The notes beneath the pieces are model-generated. The model did no database searches, was not told where the DNA came from, and saw only the letters and a list, made by a program, of their open reading frames with translations. This document shows, in pieces, positions 1-9,355 of a stretch of 64,000 bases of DNA. Every line of letters begins with the position of its first letter. The first letter of the stretch is position 1. The DNA is from Pseudomonas svalbardensis (lineage in GTDB: Bacteria; Pseudomonadota; Gammaproteobacteria; Pseudomonadales; Pseudomonadaceae): assembly GCF_030053115.1 (NCBI RefSeq), contig NZ_CP125619.1, positions 5,320,001 through 5,384,000 on the forward strand. Reading direction: 5' to 3'. The position numbers and the translations under genes were made by a program.

Positions 1-644
1 TCCAGGCGGAGCCCTTCCACATACGGCCAGTCAATCAAGGCAAAACCGGAACGTTGCCCGGGCATGCTCTTGGGATCTTCCAGGGTTTCGAAGCGAATGA
101 ATTTGGCATTGGACGTCGGCTCAACTTCCTTGAGCAACGCCGAGATGGGAAATCCGATCCATGGAATGACCATCGACCAAGCCTCTACACAGCGAAGACG
201 GTAGATGCGCTCCTCCAACTGATAAGGCTTCATGAAGTCTTCCAGTGCGTACCGTCCCGGCTTGCCCACCTCCCCGTCCACCACCACACTCCAAGGTTCG
301 GTTTTCAGCGCCCCGGCGTTGGCGGCTGGATCACCTTTATCGGTGCCGAACTCGTAGAAGTTGTTGTAATGGGTCGCGTCCTTGAATGGCGTGACCGCCT
401 CATCCTTGACGTTGACCGCCCCCCATTTGGTAGCGGGCAGTTTTTCGGCAAACCAGGAAGGCGCCTTACCAGGCTCGACATCCGCATAACGCGCAGCATC
501 GGCAGCACTGACCCAACGCGGCAAGCCGCTAACAGCCAAACCGGCAACGGCAGCACCCAGTACGTTGCGACGAGATAGGTAGAAGGATTCAGGCGTGACG
601 TCCGACTCATGGCAGTCAGACGCTTTGGAGACTTTGATCAGCAT
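1..644 (-). CDS. msrP: MsrP, periplasmic protein-methionine-sulfoxide reductase catalytic subunit (3' end cut by window)
   Basis: This molybdoenzyme (YedY/MsrP) repairs oxidised methionine in periplasmic proteins, with electrons from the membrane haem protein MsrQ. The visible N-terminal ~214 residues carry a twin-arginine signal (SRRNVLGAAVAG, around residues 25-36) followed by a hydrophobic stretch and an A-A-D cleavage region. They also carry the molybdopterin ligand region with the conserved Cys in YRLRCVEAWSM and the downstream WIGFP. The ATG at 644 is preceded by GGAG at good spacing. The C-terminal third and any msrQ lie beyond the left edge. It reads in the same direction as pssA, 58 bp behind it. 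The identification is firm from the Tat signal plus the RCVEAW motif. Confidence 0.93.
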   Translation of the reverse strand, partial: MLIKVSKASDCHESDVTPESFYLSRRNVLGAAVAGLAVSGLPRWVSAADAARYADVEPGKAPSWFAEKLPATKWGAVNVKDEAVTPFKDATHYNNFYEFGTDKGDPAANAGALKTEPWSVVVDGEVGKPGRYALEDFMKPYQLEERIYRLRCVEAWSMVIPWIGFPISALLKEVEPTSNAKFIRFETLEDPKSMPGQRSGFALIDWPYVEGLRL

Positions 645-702
645 GGCAACTCCGCAGCGTTGGAGAACAGATGCACCAATAGACTGCGGAGTATGAGGGA
701 AG

Positions 703-1557
703 CTAAGCCTTTTTGTGCCGACGAAGACGTAACAGATATTGAACCGGGCCAGAGGCTGCATAAGCGAGGAAAACCAGCAGAAGGATGCGCGGCGGATCAC
801 TGAACACTACGGCAAACACCAACACCACCGCGAGGATGGCCACGAAAGGTACACGCCCCTTCAAATCCAGCTCCTTGAAGCTGTTGTACTTGATGTTGCT
901 GACCATCAGCATGCCGGCGGCAGCGACCATCAGCGCAACCAGGAAGGACATCTTCGAGCCCTGAATGCCGTAATCACTGAACGCCCAGACAATGCCTGCA
1001 ACCACACCAGCAGCAGCCGGACTGGCCAGACCGATGAAGTAGCGCTTGTCCGCGGTACCAACCTGGGTATTGAAACGTGCCAGACGCAACGCCGCACCGG
1101 CCACATAAATGAAGGCAACCATCCAGCCGACCTTACCCATGTCGCCCAAGGCCCAACCGAATGCCAACAATGCTGGCGCAACACCAAAGGCGACCATGTC
1201 GGACAGCGAGTCGTACTCAGCACCGAAGGCGCTCTGGGTATTGGTCATACGGGCAACGCGACCATCGAGGCCGTCGAGCACCATCGCGACAAAAATCGCG
1301 ATCGCTGCAAAAGCAAAATACTTGCTCGCACCAATCGAATCACCGGCACTCAGGGCGCTCTGGGCGCTCATCGAGTTGATGATGGAATAAAACCCTGCGA
1401 ACAGGTTCGCTGTGGTGAACAGATTCGGCAGAAGATAGATACCACGATGCCGGACTTTACGACCTTCAGCGTCATGCCCTTCCTCGATGTGTTCATCGAT
1501 GGGCAGCAGGCTTTCGGCGTCAGAAGCCTGGTTTGGCTCTTCGGGACGTTCGCTCAT
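703..1557 (-). CDS. pssA: CDP-diacylglycerol--serine O-phosphatidyltransferase
   Basis: This inner-membrane enzyme makes phosphatidylserine, the precursor of phosphatidylethanolamine, from CDP-diacylglycerol and serine. The CDP-alcohol phosphatidyltransferase signature is complete: DGLDGRVAR followed by G-x3-D-x3-D in GAEYDSLSD. Several hydrophobic helices follow, and the N-terminus has an acidic soluble extension. Two ATGs lie two codons apart. The second (1557) is preferred because AAGG sits about 8 nt before it, giving 284 residues; the first (1563) has almost no spacing to that AAGG. The gene follows ilvC on the same strand but is separated from it by an intrinsic terminator at about 1658-1687, so it probably has its own promoter. 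It belongs to the type II (Bacillus-like) membrane Pss family, unlike the PLD-type E. coli PssA. Confidence 0.94.
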   Translation of the reverse strand: MSERPEEPNQASDAESLLPIDEHIEEGHDAEGRKVRHRGIYLLPNLFTTANLFAGFYSIINSMSAQSALSAGDSIGASKYFAFAAIAIFVAMVLDGLDGRVARMTNTQSAFGAEYDSLSDMVAFGVAPALLAFGWALGDMGKVGWMVAFIYVAGAALRLARFNTQVGTADKRYFIGLASPAAAGVVAGIVWAFSDYGIQGSKMSFLVALMVAAAGMLMVSNIKYNSFKELDLKGRVPFVAILAVVLVFAVVFSDPPRILLLVFLAYAASGPVQYLLRLRRHKKA

Positions 1558-1657
1558 GGACATTACCTTGCAACGGGGTGGAAAGTTTGGACAGGTGTCT
1601 GGGACGACGGTTCGGCCGCAAACGATGCAGCTTTATACCAGAACCAGCCACCCAAAC

Positions 1658-1687
1658 GAAAAAACGCGGCCTAGGCCGCGTTTTTCG
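1658..1687 (-). terminator. Intrinsic terminator after ilvC
   Basis: A perfect self-complementary stretch (AACGCGGC-CTAG-GCCGCGTT core) flanked by A and T runs lies 15-45 nt past the ilvC stop codon. The symmetric A/T flanks would let it work in either direction, but only ilvC runs into it. Confidence 0.85.
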
Positions 1688-1701
1688 TACAAGTGCGCGA
1701 C

Positions 1702-2727
<1,026 letters not shown>

Positions 2728-2766
2728 CTATATATCCAGGCCGTTCAGGCCATTCGCTAATTTGGT

Positions 2767-3258
2767 TTAGATGCTGAGTACTTTGTCGCCGCGGGCAATG
2801 CCGGTTACGCCGCTGCGGACGGTTTCCAGAATCGAGGCGGTGCCAATGGACTGAATGAAGCTGTCGAGCTTATCGCTGGTACCGGTCAATTGAACGGTAT
2901 ACACGCTAGCGCTGACGTCAACGATCTGCCCACGATAAATATCGGTAGTGCGTTTGATCTCGGCGCGCTGGGCACCGGTGGCCTTGACCTTGACCAGCAT
3001 CAGCTCGCGCTCGATATGAGCACTCTCCGACAGGTCGACCAGTTTGACCACTTCGATCAGCTTGTTCAGGTTCTTGGTGATCTGCTCGATAACTTCATCG
3101 TGGCCAACCGTGGTCAGCGTCAGACGCGACAGGGTCGGGTCTTCGGTAGGTGCCACGGTCAGGCTTTCGATGTTGTAGTTGCGCTGCGAGAACAGGCCGA
3201 CTACACGAGACAGAGCGCCCGGTTCGTTTTCCAGAAGCAAGGAAATAATGTGCCGCAT
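2767..3258 (-). CDS. ilvH: Acetolactate synthase, regulatory small subunit
   Basis: This is the valine-sensing regulatory subunit of acetohydroxyacid synthase, partnering the catalytic subunit encoded just upstream. The N-terminal ACT domain begins immediately (MRHIISLLLENEPGALSRVV), with the G-A-L-S effector-loop motif. The C-terminal ACT-like domain is complete, giving 163 residues. The frame extends 10 codons further upstream, but the ATG at 3258 is chosen because it lies 2 nt after the ilvB stop codon, has GGAG upstream and matches the family's N-terminus. The tight spacing points to translational coupling with ilvB. Confidence 0.96.
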   Translation of the reverse strand: MRHIISLLLENEPGALSRVVGLFSQRNYNIESLTVAPTEDPTLSRLTLTTVGHDEVIEQITKNLNKLIEVVKLVDLSESAHIERELMLVKVKATGAQRAEIKRTTDIYRGQIVDVSASVYTVQLTGTSDKLDSFIQSIGTASILETVRSGVTGIARGDKVLSI

Positions 3259-3260
3259 GA

Positions 3261-4985
3261 TTAAGTACGCTCCGTCTTGCTCAGCCACATATCGCGCATG
3301 GAGCCGTCTTTGATCTGCATCGGGTAGACGTGCTCGCTGGTGTCGACCGAAACATCGATGATCACCAGACGATCTTTCATGGCGAACGCCTCTTCCATCT
3401 TCGACTTCAAATCTTTCGATTCGGTGATGCGCACGCCAACGTGACCATAGGCCTCGGCCAGCTTGACGAAGTCAGGCAGCGATTCCATGTAGGAGTGCGA
3501 GTGACGGCTTCCGTAACTCATGTCTTGCCACTGGCGAACCATACCCAGAACACCGTTGTTCAGGATGACGATTTTCACCGGCAAGCCATATTGCAGACAG
3601 GTGGACAGCTCCTGAATGTTCATCTGAATACTGCCCTCGCCCGTCACGCAGACGACGTCGTCATCCGGGAAGCTCAGCTTGATGCCCATGGCCGCCGGAA
3701 AACCGAAGCCCATGGTGCCCAGGCCACCGGAGTTGATCCAGCGGTTCGGCTTGTTGAACGTGTAGTACTGCGCCGCAAACATTTGATGCTGACCCACGTC
3801 GGAGGCCACAAAGGCATCGCCCTTGGTGACTTCGCACAGGGTCTCGATCACGGTCTGCGGCTTGATGACGCTGCCGTCGCCCTTGTCGTAAGGGAACAGG
3901 CCGCGGTCACCGCGCCACTCATCAACTTGTTTCCACCAGCTGGCAACGGACTCCTTGTTCGGGGTCTCGCCGATTTCCTTGAGGATCGCGACCATCTCGG
4001 TCAGGACACTTTCGACCGGACCGACGATAGGCACGTCTGCCTTGATGGTCTTGGAAATCGAAGCCGGGTCGATGTCGATGTGAATGATCTTGGCATTCGG
4101 GCAGAACTTGGCCGGGCCGTTGATCACGCGGTCGTCGAAACGGGCGCCGACTGCAAGGATCACGTCGGCATGGTGCATCGCCAGGTTAGCGGTGTAGCTG
4201 CCGTGCATACCGAGCATGCCGATGAACTGACGGTCGGTGCCAGGGTAGGCACCCAGACCCATCAGGGTATTGGTCACTGGCAGGTTGAGCATCTTCGCCA
4301 GCTCGGTCAGCGGCGCGGAGCCGCCACCGAGAATCACGCCGCCGCCTGCGTACATCACAGGACGCTTGGCCGCCAGGAGCATTTCTGCCGCCTTGCGGAT
4401 TTGCCCGGAATGACCGCGAACGGCCGGGCTGTAGGAACGCAGCTTGGCTTTTTTCGGAAAGATGTATTCGAACTTCTCGGCCGGGTTGGTCATGTCTTTC
4501 GGGATATCGACAACGACCGGACCCGGACGACCGGATTGAGCCAGGTAGAATGCCTTCTTCATGACTTCCGGGATTTCCGATGCGTGCTTGATCATGAAGC
4601 TGTGCTTCACGATCGGCCGGGAGATACCGATCATGTCGGTTTCCTGGAACGCATCAGTGCCCACCATGCTGCTAGGCACCTGACCGGAAATGACCACCAT
4701 CGGAATGGAGTCCATGTAGGCCGTGGCAATACCGGTGATGGCGTTGGTTGCGCCCGGGCCGGAGGTCACCAGTACCACACCGGCTTTACCGGTGGCGCGG
4801 GCATAGCCGTCAGCCATATGGGTCGCAGCCTGTTCGTGACGAACCAGGATGTGGGTCACTTCCGGTTCTTTGAACAGGGCATCGTAAACATGAAGAAGAG
4901 CACCACCCGGGTACCCGTAGATATATTTGACGCCTTCGTCACGCAAAAAGCGGACGAGCATCTCACCGCCAGATAAAAGCTCCAC
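3261..4985 (-). CDS. ilvB: Acetolactate synthase, catalytic large subunit
   Basis: This ThDP-, FAD- and Mg-dependent enzyme condenses two pyruvates, or pyruvate with 2-oxobutyrate, in the first common step of branched-chain amino acid synthesis. The catalytic Glu region ([15 protein letters not shown]), the FAD middle domain and the C-terminal ThDP motif ([12 protein letters not shown]...NN) are all present. The open frame begins at a GTG at 4994, but the second GTG at 4985 ([10 protein letters not shown]) is preferred: AGAGG lies 8 nt before it, and it gives the usual 574 residues. It heads ilvBHC, behind a leader of up to about 300 nt that may be regulatory. Confidence 0.96.
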   Translation of the reverse strand: MELLSGGEMLVRFLRDEGVKYIYGYPGGALLHVYDALFKEPEVTHILVRHEQAATHMADGYARATGKAGVVLVTSGPGATNAITGIATAYMDSIPMVVISGQVPSSMVGTDAFQETDMIGISRPIVKHSFMIKHASEIPEVMKKAFYLAQSGRPGPVVVDIPKDMTNPAEKFEYIFPKKAKLRSYSPAVRGHSGQIRKAAEMLLAAKRPVMYAGGGVILGGGSAPLTELAKMLNLPVTNTLMGLGAYPGTDRQFIGMLGMHGSYTANLAMHHADVILAVGARFDDRVINGPAKFCPNAKIIHIDIDPASISKTIKADVPIVGPVESVLTEMVAILKEIGETPNKESVASWWKQVDEWRGDRGLFPYDKGDGSVIKPQTVIETLCEVTKGDAFVASDVGQHQMFAAQYYTFNKPNRWINSGGLGTMGFGFPAAMGIKLSFPDDDVVCVTGEGSIQMNIQELSTCLQYGLPVKIVILNNGVLGMVRQWQDMSYGSRHSHSYMESLPDFVKLAEAYGHVGVRITESKDLKSKMEEAFAMKDRLVIIDVSVDTSEHVYPMQIKDGSMRDMWLSKTERT

Positions 4986-5385
4986 GTTGTTCACCTCTAA
5001 AACGCCAGAATACCGCCCACATAAAAGAGGACGGGTCTTAATAGGTTTACTTCTCAGCAGAGCATGAGCGACGGTGGTCGCCGACTACGTCAGCACTGAC
5101 TGAGCAAGTATTGGGATCGTCCCAAGTGTTGCGGGCCTTTCCCACCCAGCGCGAGGTAACGCGTTGCGGGTGTAACAGGTCGGCGCGGATGTGCGCCTCA
5201 TGATCTGCTGAGCGGGCCTGCTTCTGGCAGTCCCTCTACAGCGGACTTTGGATTCTTCTGTTTCGTCCTCTCCAAGTCAAGTCGTCTATGTGCTTTATTG
5301 AACTAAGCACATGAGAAAGCAAGAAAAAACCGCTAAACAGCAACTGTGTTAGCTTCAATTGCGCAACCCAATACAAGGAAATGGC
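4986..5385. other. Divergent intergenic region with the long ilvB leader
   Basis: These 400 bp hold no full-size gene. On the minus strand a candidate sigma70 promoter (TTGCTT, 17 nt, AATAAA; about 5293-5321) would give an ilvB transcript with a leader of roughly 300 nt containing a possible 38-codon uORF (see separate entry). An 8-bp inverted repeat (ATGTGCTT at 5288-5295, AAGCACAT at 5305-5312) overlaps the proposed promoter. It has no T-tract, so it is a candidate operator rather than a terminator. The plus-strand side serves the DUF4124 gene at 5386. Confidence 0.45.
5085..5201 (-). CDS. Possible 38-codon leader ORF upstream of ilvB
   Basis: An ATG-started frame inside the presumed ilvB leader encodes MRRTSAPTCYTRNALPRAGW... 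and ends in TIPILAQSVLT followed by TAG. Its last dozen codons include two Ile, two Leu and one Val, which is suggestive but much weaker than classic ilv attenuator peptides. I see no good Shine-Dalgarno sequence before the ATG and did not find a clear terminator/antiterminator pair between it and ilvB. It may be a regulatory uORF or a chance frame. Confidence 0.3.
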   Translation of the reverse strand: MRRTSAPTCYTRNALPRAGWERPATLGTIPILAQSVLT

Positions 5386-5808
5386 ATGCGAACGTTTTTC
5401 CTGACCGCCAGCCTGCTGATTGGCATCAGCCCTTTGTGCATGGCCGCTCAGATCTACAAATGGGTCGACGCTCAGGGCGTTACCCACTTCGACGCCCAGC
5501 CGCCCCAAGGCCGGGAAGCCACCACCGTGGTCACGCCCTCGCTGCCCGCCAGTAACCAGCCCCCGCCGCAACGCAGCGGTGCCATTGGCGATCAACAGGC
5601 CATCGATAATAAAGTGAAAAAGCAGGTCGCCGAGCAGCAAGCCCAGCTAAAGGCATTCTGCGAACAGGCGCGGACGAACCTGGCTCAACTGCAGAACAAT
5701 CCGCGAATACGGGAGGATGTCGACGGTGAGATGCGCCGCCTGACTGACCAGCAACGTCAGGAGCGCATCACCGAAGCACAGAAGCAGATTGCGGATAACT
5801 GCCAGTAG
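5386..5808 (+). CDS. DUF4124 domain-containing secreted protein
   Basis: This small (140-residue) periplasmic protein of unknown role has an N-terminal signal peptide (MRTFFLTASLLIGISPLCMA, cleavage before AQIYKW). The DUF4124 signature IYKWVDAQGVTHFDAQPP comes directly after cleavage. A proline-rich linker leads into a charged, probably coiled-coil C-terminal half rich in Gln, Arg and Glu. The ATG at 5386 is used because AAGGA lies 6 nt upstream; an in-frame ATG at 5359 would precede the signal peptide. It is transcribed divergently from ilvB and ends 18 bp from the converging YqcC gene. I infer no function beyond an envelope location. Confidence 0.85.
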   Translation: MRTFFLTASLLIGISPLCMAAQIYKWVDAQGVTHFDAQPPQGREATTVVTPSLPASNQPPPQRSGAIGDQQAIDNKVKKQVAEQQAQLKAFCEQARTNLAQLQNNPRIREDVDGEMRRLTDQQRQERITEAQKQIADNCQ

Positions 5809-5826
5809 ACACCTGTAGGAGCCGAG

Positions 5827-6162
5827 TTAGCGGTAGGCGGTGATCAGTAGATCAAACTCTTTGAGCAGCACCTGCAACTGCCGGTCCTTGCCCTGAACAT
5901 TACGGGCGGCGAAGACCATTTCGGCCATCTCCTGAATTCCCGAAGCGTTTGGCAAGGGCATATCCTGCTCGAGGATCACCTTCATCCGCGGAAGGAAGAT
6001 CCATTGCAGCCACTGCTCGAAATCCAGCGTATCGACCGAGAATGGTTCGACACTGGAAAGCGCTTCGGCGGAGGGCGAGACCTCGTCCCACCAACCCTGA
6101 ACCCGCAGCTCGCGCTCGATCAATAGCAACTGTTCAGCAATCTTCGGAAAGCGTGCATCCAT
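5827..6162 (-). CDS. YqcC family protein (DUF446)
   Basis: This 111-residue acidic, helical protein matches the YqcC/DUF446 family in its Q-L-L-x-I-E-R-E-L-R, Trp-rich (GWW, QWLQWIFLPRM) and P-L-P-N-A-S-G-I-Q-E-M-A-E motifs. Its molecular role is not established; in enterobacteria the family gene neighbours the tRNA pseudouridine synthase truC. The ATG at 6162 shares its A with the TGA of the upstream lipoprotein gene (TGATG), so translation is probably coupled. A GTG one codon earlier is possible. Confidence 0.88.
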   Translation of the reverse strand: MDARFPKIAEQLLLIERELRVQGWWDEVSPSAEALSSVEPFSVDTLDFEQWLQWIFLPRMKVILEQDMPLPNASGIQEMAEMVFAARNVQGKDRQLQVLLKEFDLLITAYR

Positions 6163-6896
6163 CACAGCGAAACCTTTGCCTTTTGACGGGCCAATGCTGC
6201 GCCAGCGGAATCACCCTGTTTCTCACGCGCCTGAGAGATCAACTCCCACAGACTGGCCTGAAGTGCCGGACGACCGTTGGCGAAGGTCAGGCCACGACGA
6301 GCAAACTGCTCGGCTTGTGGCGCATCGCCTTGAGCCATGCGCACCTGAGCCAGACGATAAAGCACTTGCGGCTCACGCGGCGCAACACGCTGGGCGCGCT
6401 CGAGGCTGGAAGAAGCACCGTTGAGATCACCGCTCGCCTGTTGCTGCTGAGCGGTAGTCAGCAAGGCCAGAACCGGACCGTCCAATTGCTCGTCGGCAGA
6501 CAAGCCACCGGAGTTCGCCGAAGGAATCCCGCTCGGCGTCGACGGCATGCTGTAGCTGCCCTGATTGACCGGTGCCGACTGGACCGGCGAAGTATCGATC
6601 GGCCCCGGGGTGATCGGGCCTGGTGTGATCGGCGCAGTGCTGATCGGTGCCGACGTCACTGCGCCACCACCTGGCACCATCACGACGACGCCGGTATCAC
6701 CTTGCGGGATTGCCTGGGTCTGGGCTTGTGCAGGACGTTTAGTCGTCGTCTGACGGAAACCGCCATTCGCCGAAACCCGTTCACTGTTCGAAACGGCGCT
6801 ACCGGAATCCACAACCGGAATCGACCCGCGTTGAACGGAGGAGCAACCGCTGAGCAAAGCCACGGCGGTAACCGCTGGAATCAACCACTTATTCAC
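6162..6896 (-). CDS. Tetratricopeptide-repeat lipoprotein
   Basis: The protein has 244 residues and starts at a GTG with AGAGGG upstream. The N-terminus is a type II signal peptide with lipobox LLSGC (Cys at about residue 18), so it is a lipoprotein. A low-complexity linker (about residues 70-115) is built of Ile/Pro/Ser/Thr/Ala units, including ITPGPITPGP, which reflects short tandem DNA repeats near 6600-6660. The C-terminal ~100 residues contain about three TPR-like helical pairs (LLTTAQQQQASGDLNGASSSLERAQ, then a second and third pair). It sits 17 bp downstream of mrcB on the same strand, so a role near PBP1b is plausible. That is inference; it is not recognisably LpoB. Confidence 0.87.
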   Translation of the reverse strand: MNKWLIPAVTAVALLSGCSSVQRGSIPVVDSGSAVSNSERVSANGGFRQTTTKRPAQAQTQAIPQGDTGVVVMVPGGGAVTSAPISTAPITPGPITPGPIDTSPVQSAPVNQGSYSMPSTPSGIPSANSGGLSADEQLDGPVLALLTTAQQQQASGDLNGASSSLERAQRVAPREPQVLYRLAQVRMAQGDAPQAEQFARRGLTFANGRPALQASLWELISQAREKQGDSAGAALARQKAKVSL

Positions 6897-6912
6897 TTGA
6901 AACCCTCTTTGC

Positions 6913-9237
6913 TTAATTCATCCAGCCCTTGACCCAATCCATCACCGTTTCGCCGGAAACAGGGCTTTCGCCACCGCAAGCGGCACCGGGAGGCGGTTCA
7001 CTGCCGCGAATATACGGCATCTGCACGGCACCTGGGCAGTTGGCATCAGAGCCTTGTCCGGTACGCGAATCGACCCAGGCCTGAACAATGTTGTCTGGCT
7101 GCGGCATGTCCAGCGGCAACGGATCGGCCTTGCGCATGAAACTGGTCCAGACCTGCAACGCACCGGTGGCGCCGGTGAACGGAGTCTTGCCGTTGTCATC
7201 GCGACCCAGCCAGACCACTGCCAGCAGGTCCTGGCTGAAACCGGCAAACCAGCTGTCCCGCGAATCGTTACTGGTGCCGGTCTTGCCGGCCAGGGTCAGG
7301 GTTTTCGGCAACACGTTGTAAACCGAACTGCCGGTACCTTCACGCATGACCCGCTGCATGGCGCTCTGGATCAGGTAAATGGAGGCCGGATCGAAACGCT
7401 GCTGAATCTGGAACGGATAACGCTTGAGCGGTTCGCCTTCAGCGGTCAATACGCTACGGATCCCGCGCATCGGCGTATTGAAACCACCGTTGGCCAGGGT
7501 CTGGTACATCGTCGCCACTTCGATCGGGGTCAGACCGCCAGCGCCCAGCAACATCGACGGGAACGCCGGGAATTCGCGACTCACACCGAGACGCGCCAGG
7601 GTCTTCAGGACATTCGGTACGCCCACCGCCAACCCGAGACGCGCGGTCGACAGGTTGTAGGAATGTGCCAGCCCCTGATACAGGAATACGGTGCCATGGG
7701 AACGGCGATCGTAGTTCTGCGGCTTCCAGACTTGACCGTCCGCGCCTTTGACCGAGAAGGAATCGTCCGACAGCCAACTGGTCAATGTGTACTGGCTCGG
7801 CTTCTCAAGGGCTGTCAGATAAACCGCCGGTTTGATCAAAGAACCGATTGGTCGCACAGCATCCAGCGCACGGTTGAAGCCGGCAAAACCTGCCTGACGA
7901 CTGCCAATCATGGCCTGGACTTCACCGGTTTCCGGGTTGGTCACGACCATGGCCGCTTCAACCTCATCGGAACCCTTGCGCCCGGAGAGTCTCTTGAAGG
8001 TGTCGTTGACCGACGCCTCGGCTTTCATCTGCAGGATCGGGTCGAAACTGGTGAAGATCCGCAGACCTTCCTCGGTCAAGTCTTCGTCGCGATAGTCTTC
8101 GCGCAGCTGACGCTTGACCAGATCGAGGAAGCCCGGGAACGAGCTATCCGCCAGGCTTCCGCGCTTGGTCACGCCCAACGGCATCTTCTTCGCGGCTTCG
8201 ACTTGCTCGGCAGTGGCGACGCCCTGCTCCTGCAACACGTCGAGTACCAGGTTGCGTCGCTCAAGGGCACGCTCCGGATAACGGCGCGGATTATAAGAAG
8301 ACGGCCCTTTGACCATGCCCACCAGCAACGCCACTTGATGCAGCTTCAGTTCTGCCAGCGGCTGGCTGAAGAAGAACTGGCTGGCCAGACCGAAACCGTG
8401 CACTGCACGCTGACCGTCCTGACCGATAAACACTTCGTTGAGGTAAGCCTCAAGGATTTCCGGTTTGTCGTAATGCAGCTCAAGCAGCAGCGCCATCATG
8501 GCTTCGGTGAGCTTGCGGCTCAGGCTGCGTTCGTTGGTCAGGTAGAAGTTTTTGACCAGCTGTTGAGTCAGCGTACTGCCACCCTGGCGCATGCGGCCGG
8601 ACGAACCGTTGACCCAGATCGCCCGAGCAATCGACTTCGGCGAGACGCCAAAGTGGTGATAGAAGTCGCGGTCCTCAACAGCCACCAGGGTCTCGAGCAA
8701 GTACGGCGGCACCTGATCGATCTTGATCAGGATCCGGTCTTCGAGGTTTTTCGGGTACAGGCCACCGATCAGCAGTGGCTCAAGGCGCACGACCGAAAGC
8801 TTCGAACCGTTGGTCGCCGAAAGTTCGGCCACGTAGTCACCGGAGAATCGCACGCGTACCGGTTGCGCCTGCTCCATGCCTTCGTAGAACTGAAAGCCAC
8901 GAGTATTCAGATCGACGGTATTGCCGTTGACCGAGGCGGCACCGGGGCCGTTGGCCACGCTTTCACGTCGATAGCCCAAGGCATCGAGCTCGGTCAGAAA
9001 ATCGTCCTTGCTAAGCTTTTGTCCGACGAACAGCTCCAGCGGGCGCGCGTACACCTTGGCAGGGATGGTCCAGCGCTTGCCGGAGAACTTCTCCTGGACG
9101 ATCGCGTCGAGGTAAACCGCGAACCCGGCCAGCACCACAAGGCCGACCAGACTGAGTTTAAGGGCCCAGCCCAGCCAGGGGCGCAGGCCCTTGGAAGGTG
9201 GTTTTTTTGAGGTGCGGGAGGATCGAGTACGAGTCAT
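6913..9237 (-). CDS. mrcB: Penicillin-binding protein 1B (bifunctional transglycosylase/transpeptidase)
   Basis: This class A PBP polymerises and cross-links peptidoglycan; it is anchored in the inner membrane with its active domains in the periplasm. The 774 residues comprise a short cytoplasmic tail, one TM helix (about 22-45) and a UB2H domain (about 65-150). The GT51 transglycosylase follows, with catalytic Glu188 in VAVEDRDFYHHFG and the RQGGSTLTQQL motif. The transpeptidase has Ser466-x-x-Lys469 (RPIGSLIK), Ser526-Tyr-Asn528 and Lys652-Thr-Gly654. All catalytic residues are present. It is transcribed divergently from the APH/P-loop gene, and the TPR lipoprotein and yqcC follow closely downstream. 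Confidence 0.97.
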   Translation of the reverse strand: MTRTRSSRTSKKPPSKGLRPWLGWALKLSLVGLVVLAGFAVYLDAIVQEKFSGKRWTIPAKVYARPLELFVGQKLSKDDFLTELDALGYRRESVANGPGAASVNGNTVDLNTRGFQFYEGMEQAQPVRVRFSGDYVAELSATNGSKLSVVRLEPLLIGGLYPKNLEDRILIKIDQVPPYLLETLVAVEDRDFYHHFGVSPKSIARAIWVNGSSGRMRQGGSTLTQQLVKNFYLTNERSLSRKLTEAMMALLLELHYDKPEILEAYLNEVFIGQDGQRAVHGFGLASQFFFSQPLAELKLHQVALLVGMVKGPSSYNPRRYPERALERRNLVLDVLQEQGVATAEQVEAAKKMPLGVTKRGSLADSSFPGFLDLVKRQLREDYRDEDLTEEGLRIFTSFDPILQMKAEASVNDTFKRLSGRKGSDEVEAAMVVTNPETGEVQAMIGSRQAGFAGFNRALDAVRPIGSLIKPAVYLTALEKPSQYTLTSWLSDDSFSVKGADGQVWKPQNYDRRSHGTVFLYQGLAHSYNLSTARLGLAVGVPNVLKTLARLGVSREFPAFPSMLLGAGGLTPIEVATMYQTLANGGFNTPMRGIRSVLTAEGEPLKRYPFQIQQRFDPASIYLIQSAMQRVMREGTGSSVYNVLPKTLTLAGKTGTSNDSRDSWFAGFSQDLLAVVWLGRDDNGKTPFTGATGALQVWTSFMRKADPLPLDMPQPDNIVQAWVDSRTGQGSDANCPGAVQMPYIRGSEPPPGAACGGESPVSGETVMDWVKGWMN

Positions 9238-9244
9238 GGCGGCG

Positions 9245-9250
9245 GATTAT
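9245..9250 (-). promoter_or_regulatory. Perfect -10 hexamer (TATAAT) just before mrcB
   Basis: TATAAT on the minus strand ends only 8 nt before the mrcB ATG, and no Shine-Dalgarno sequence is visible. If used, transcription would start within a base or two of the start codon. The best -35 (TTGAGT) is only 14 nt away, so the call is tentative. Confidence 0.3.
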
Positions 9251-9355
9251 ACGCACTTTATTCATACTCAACAGGAGCCCTCCGAGGTTTGCGTCAGACG
9301 GACTTGCGGCCATAATGACGGCCGTGAATTTTCCCCAGACTCTGAAGGATCGCCT

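Noticed and set aside
3330..4976. A 548-codon open frame antisense to ilvB
   Set aside because: Shadow of ilvB in high-GC DNA; no signal, domain or ribosome-binding site.
5288..5312. Hairpin ATGTGCTT/AAGCACAT as a terminator
   Set aside because: No T-run on either strand, and it lies between divergent genes where no terminator is needed; it may be an operator.
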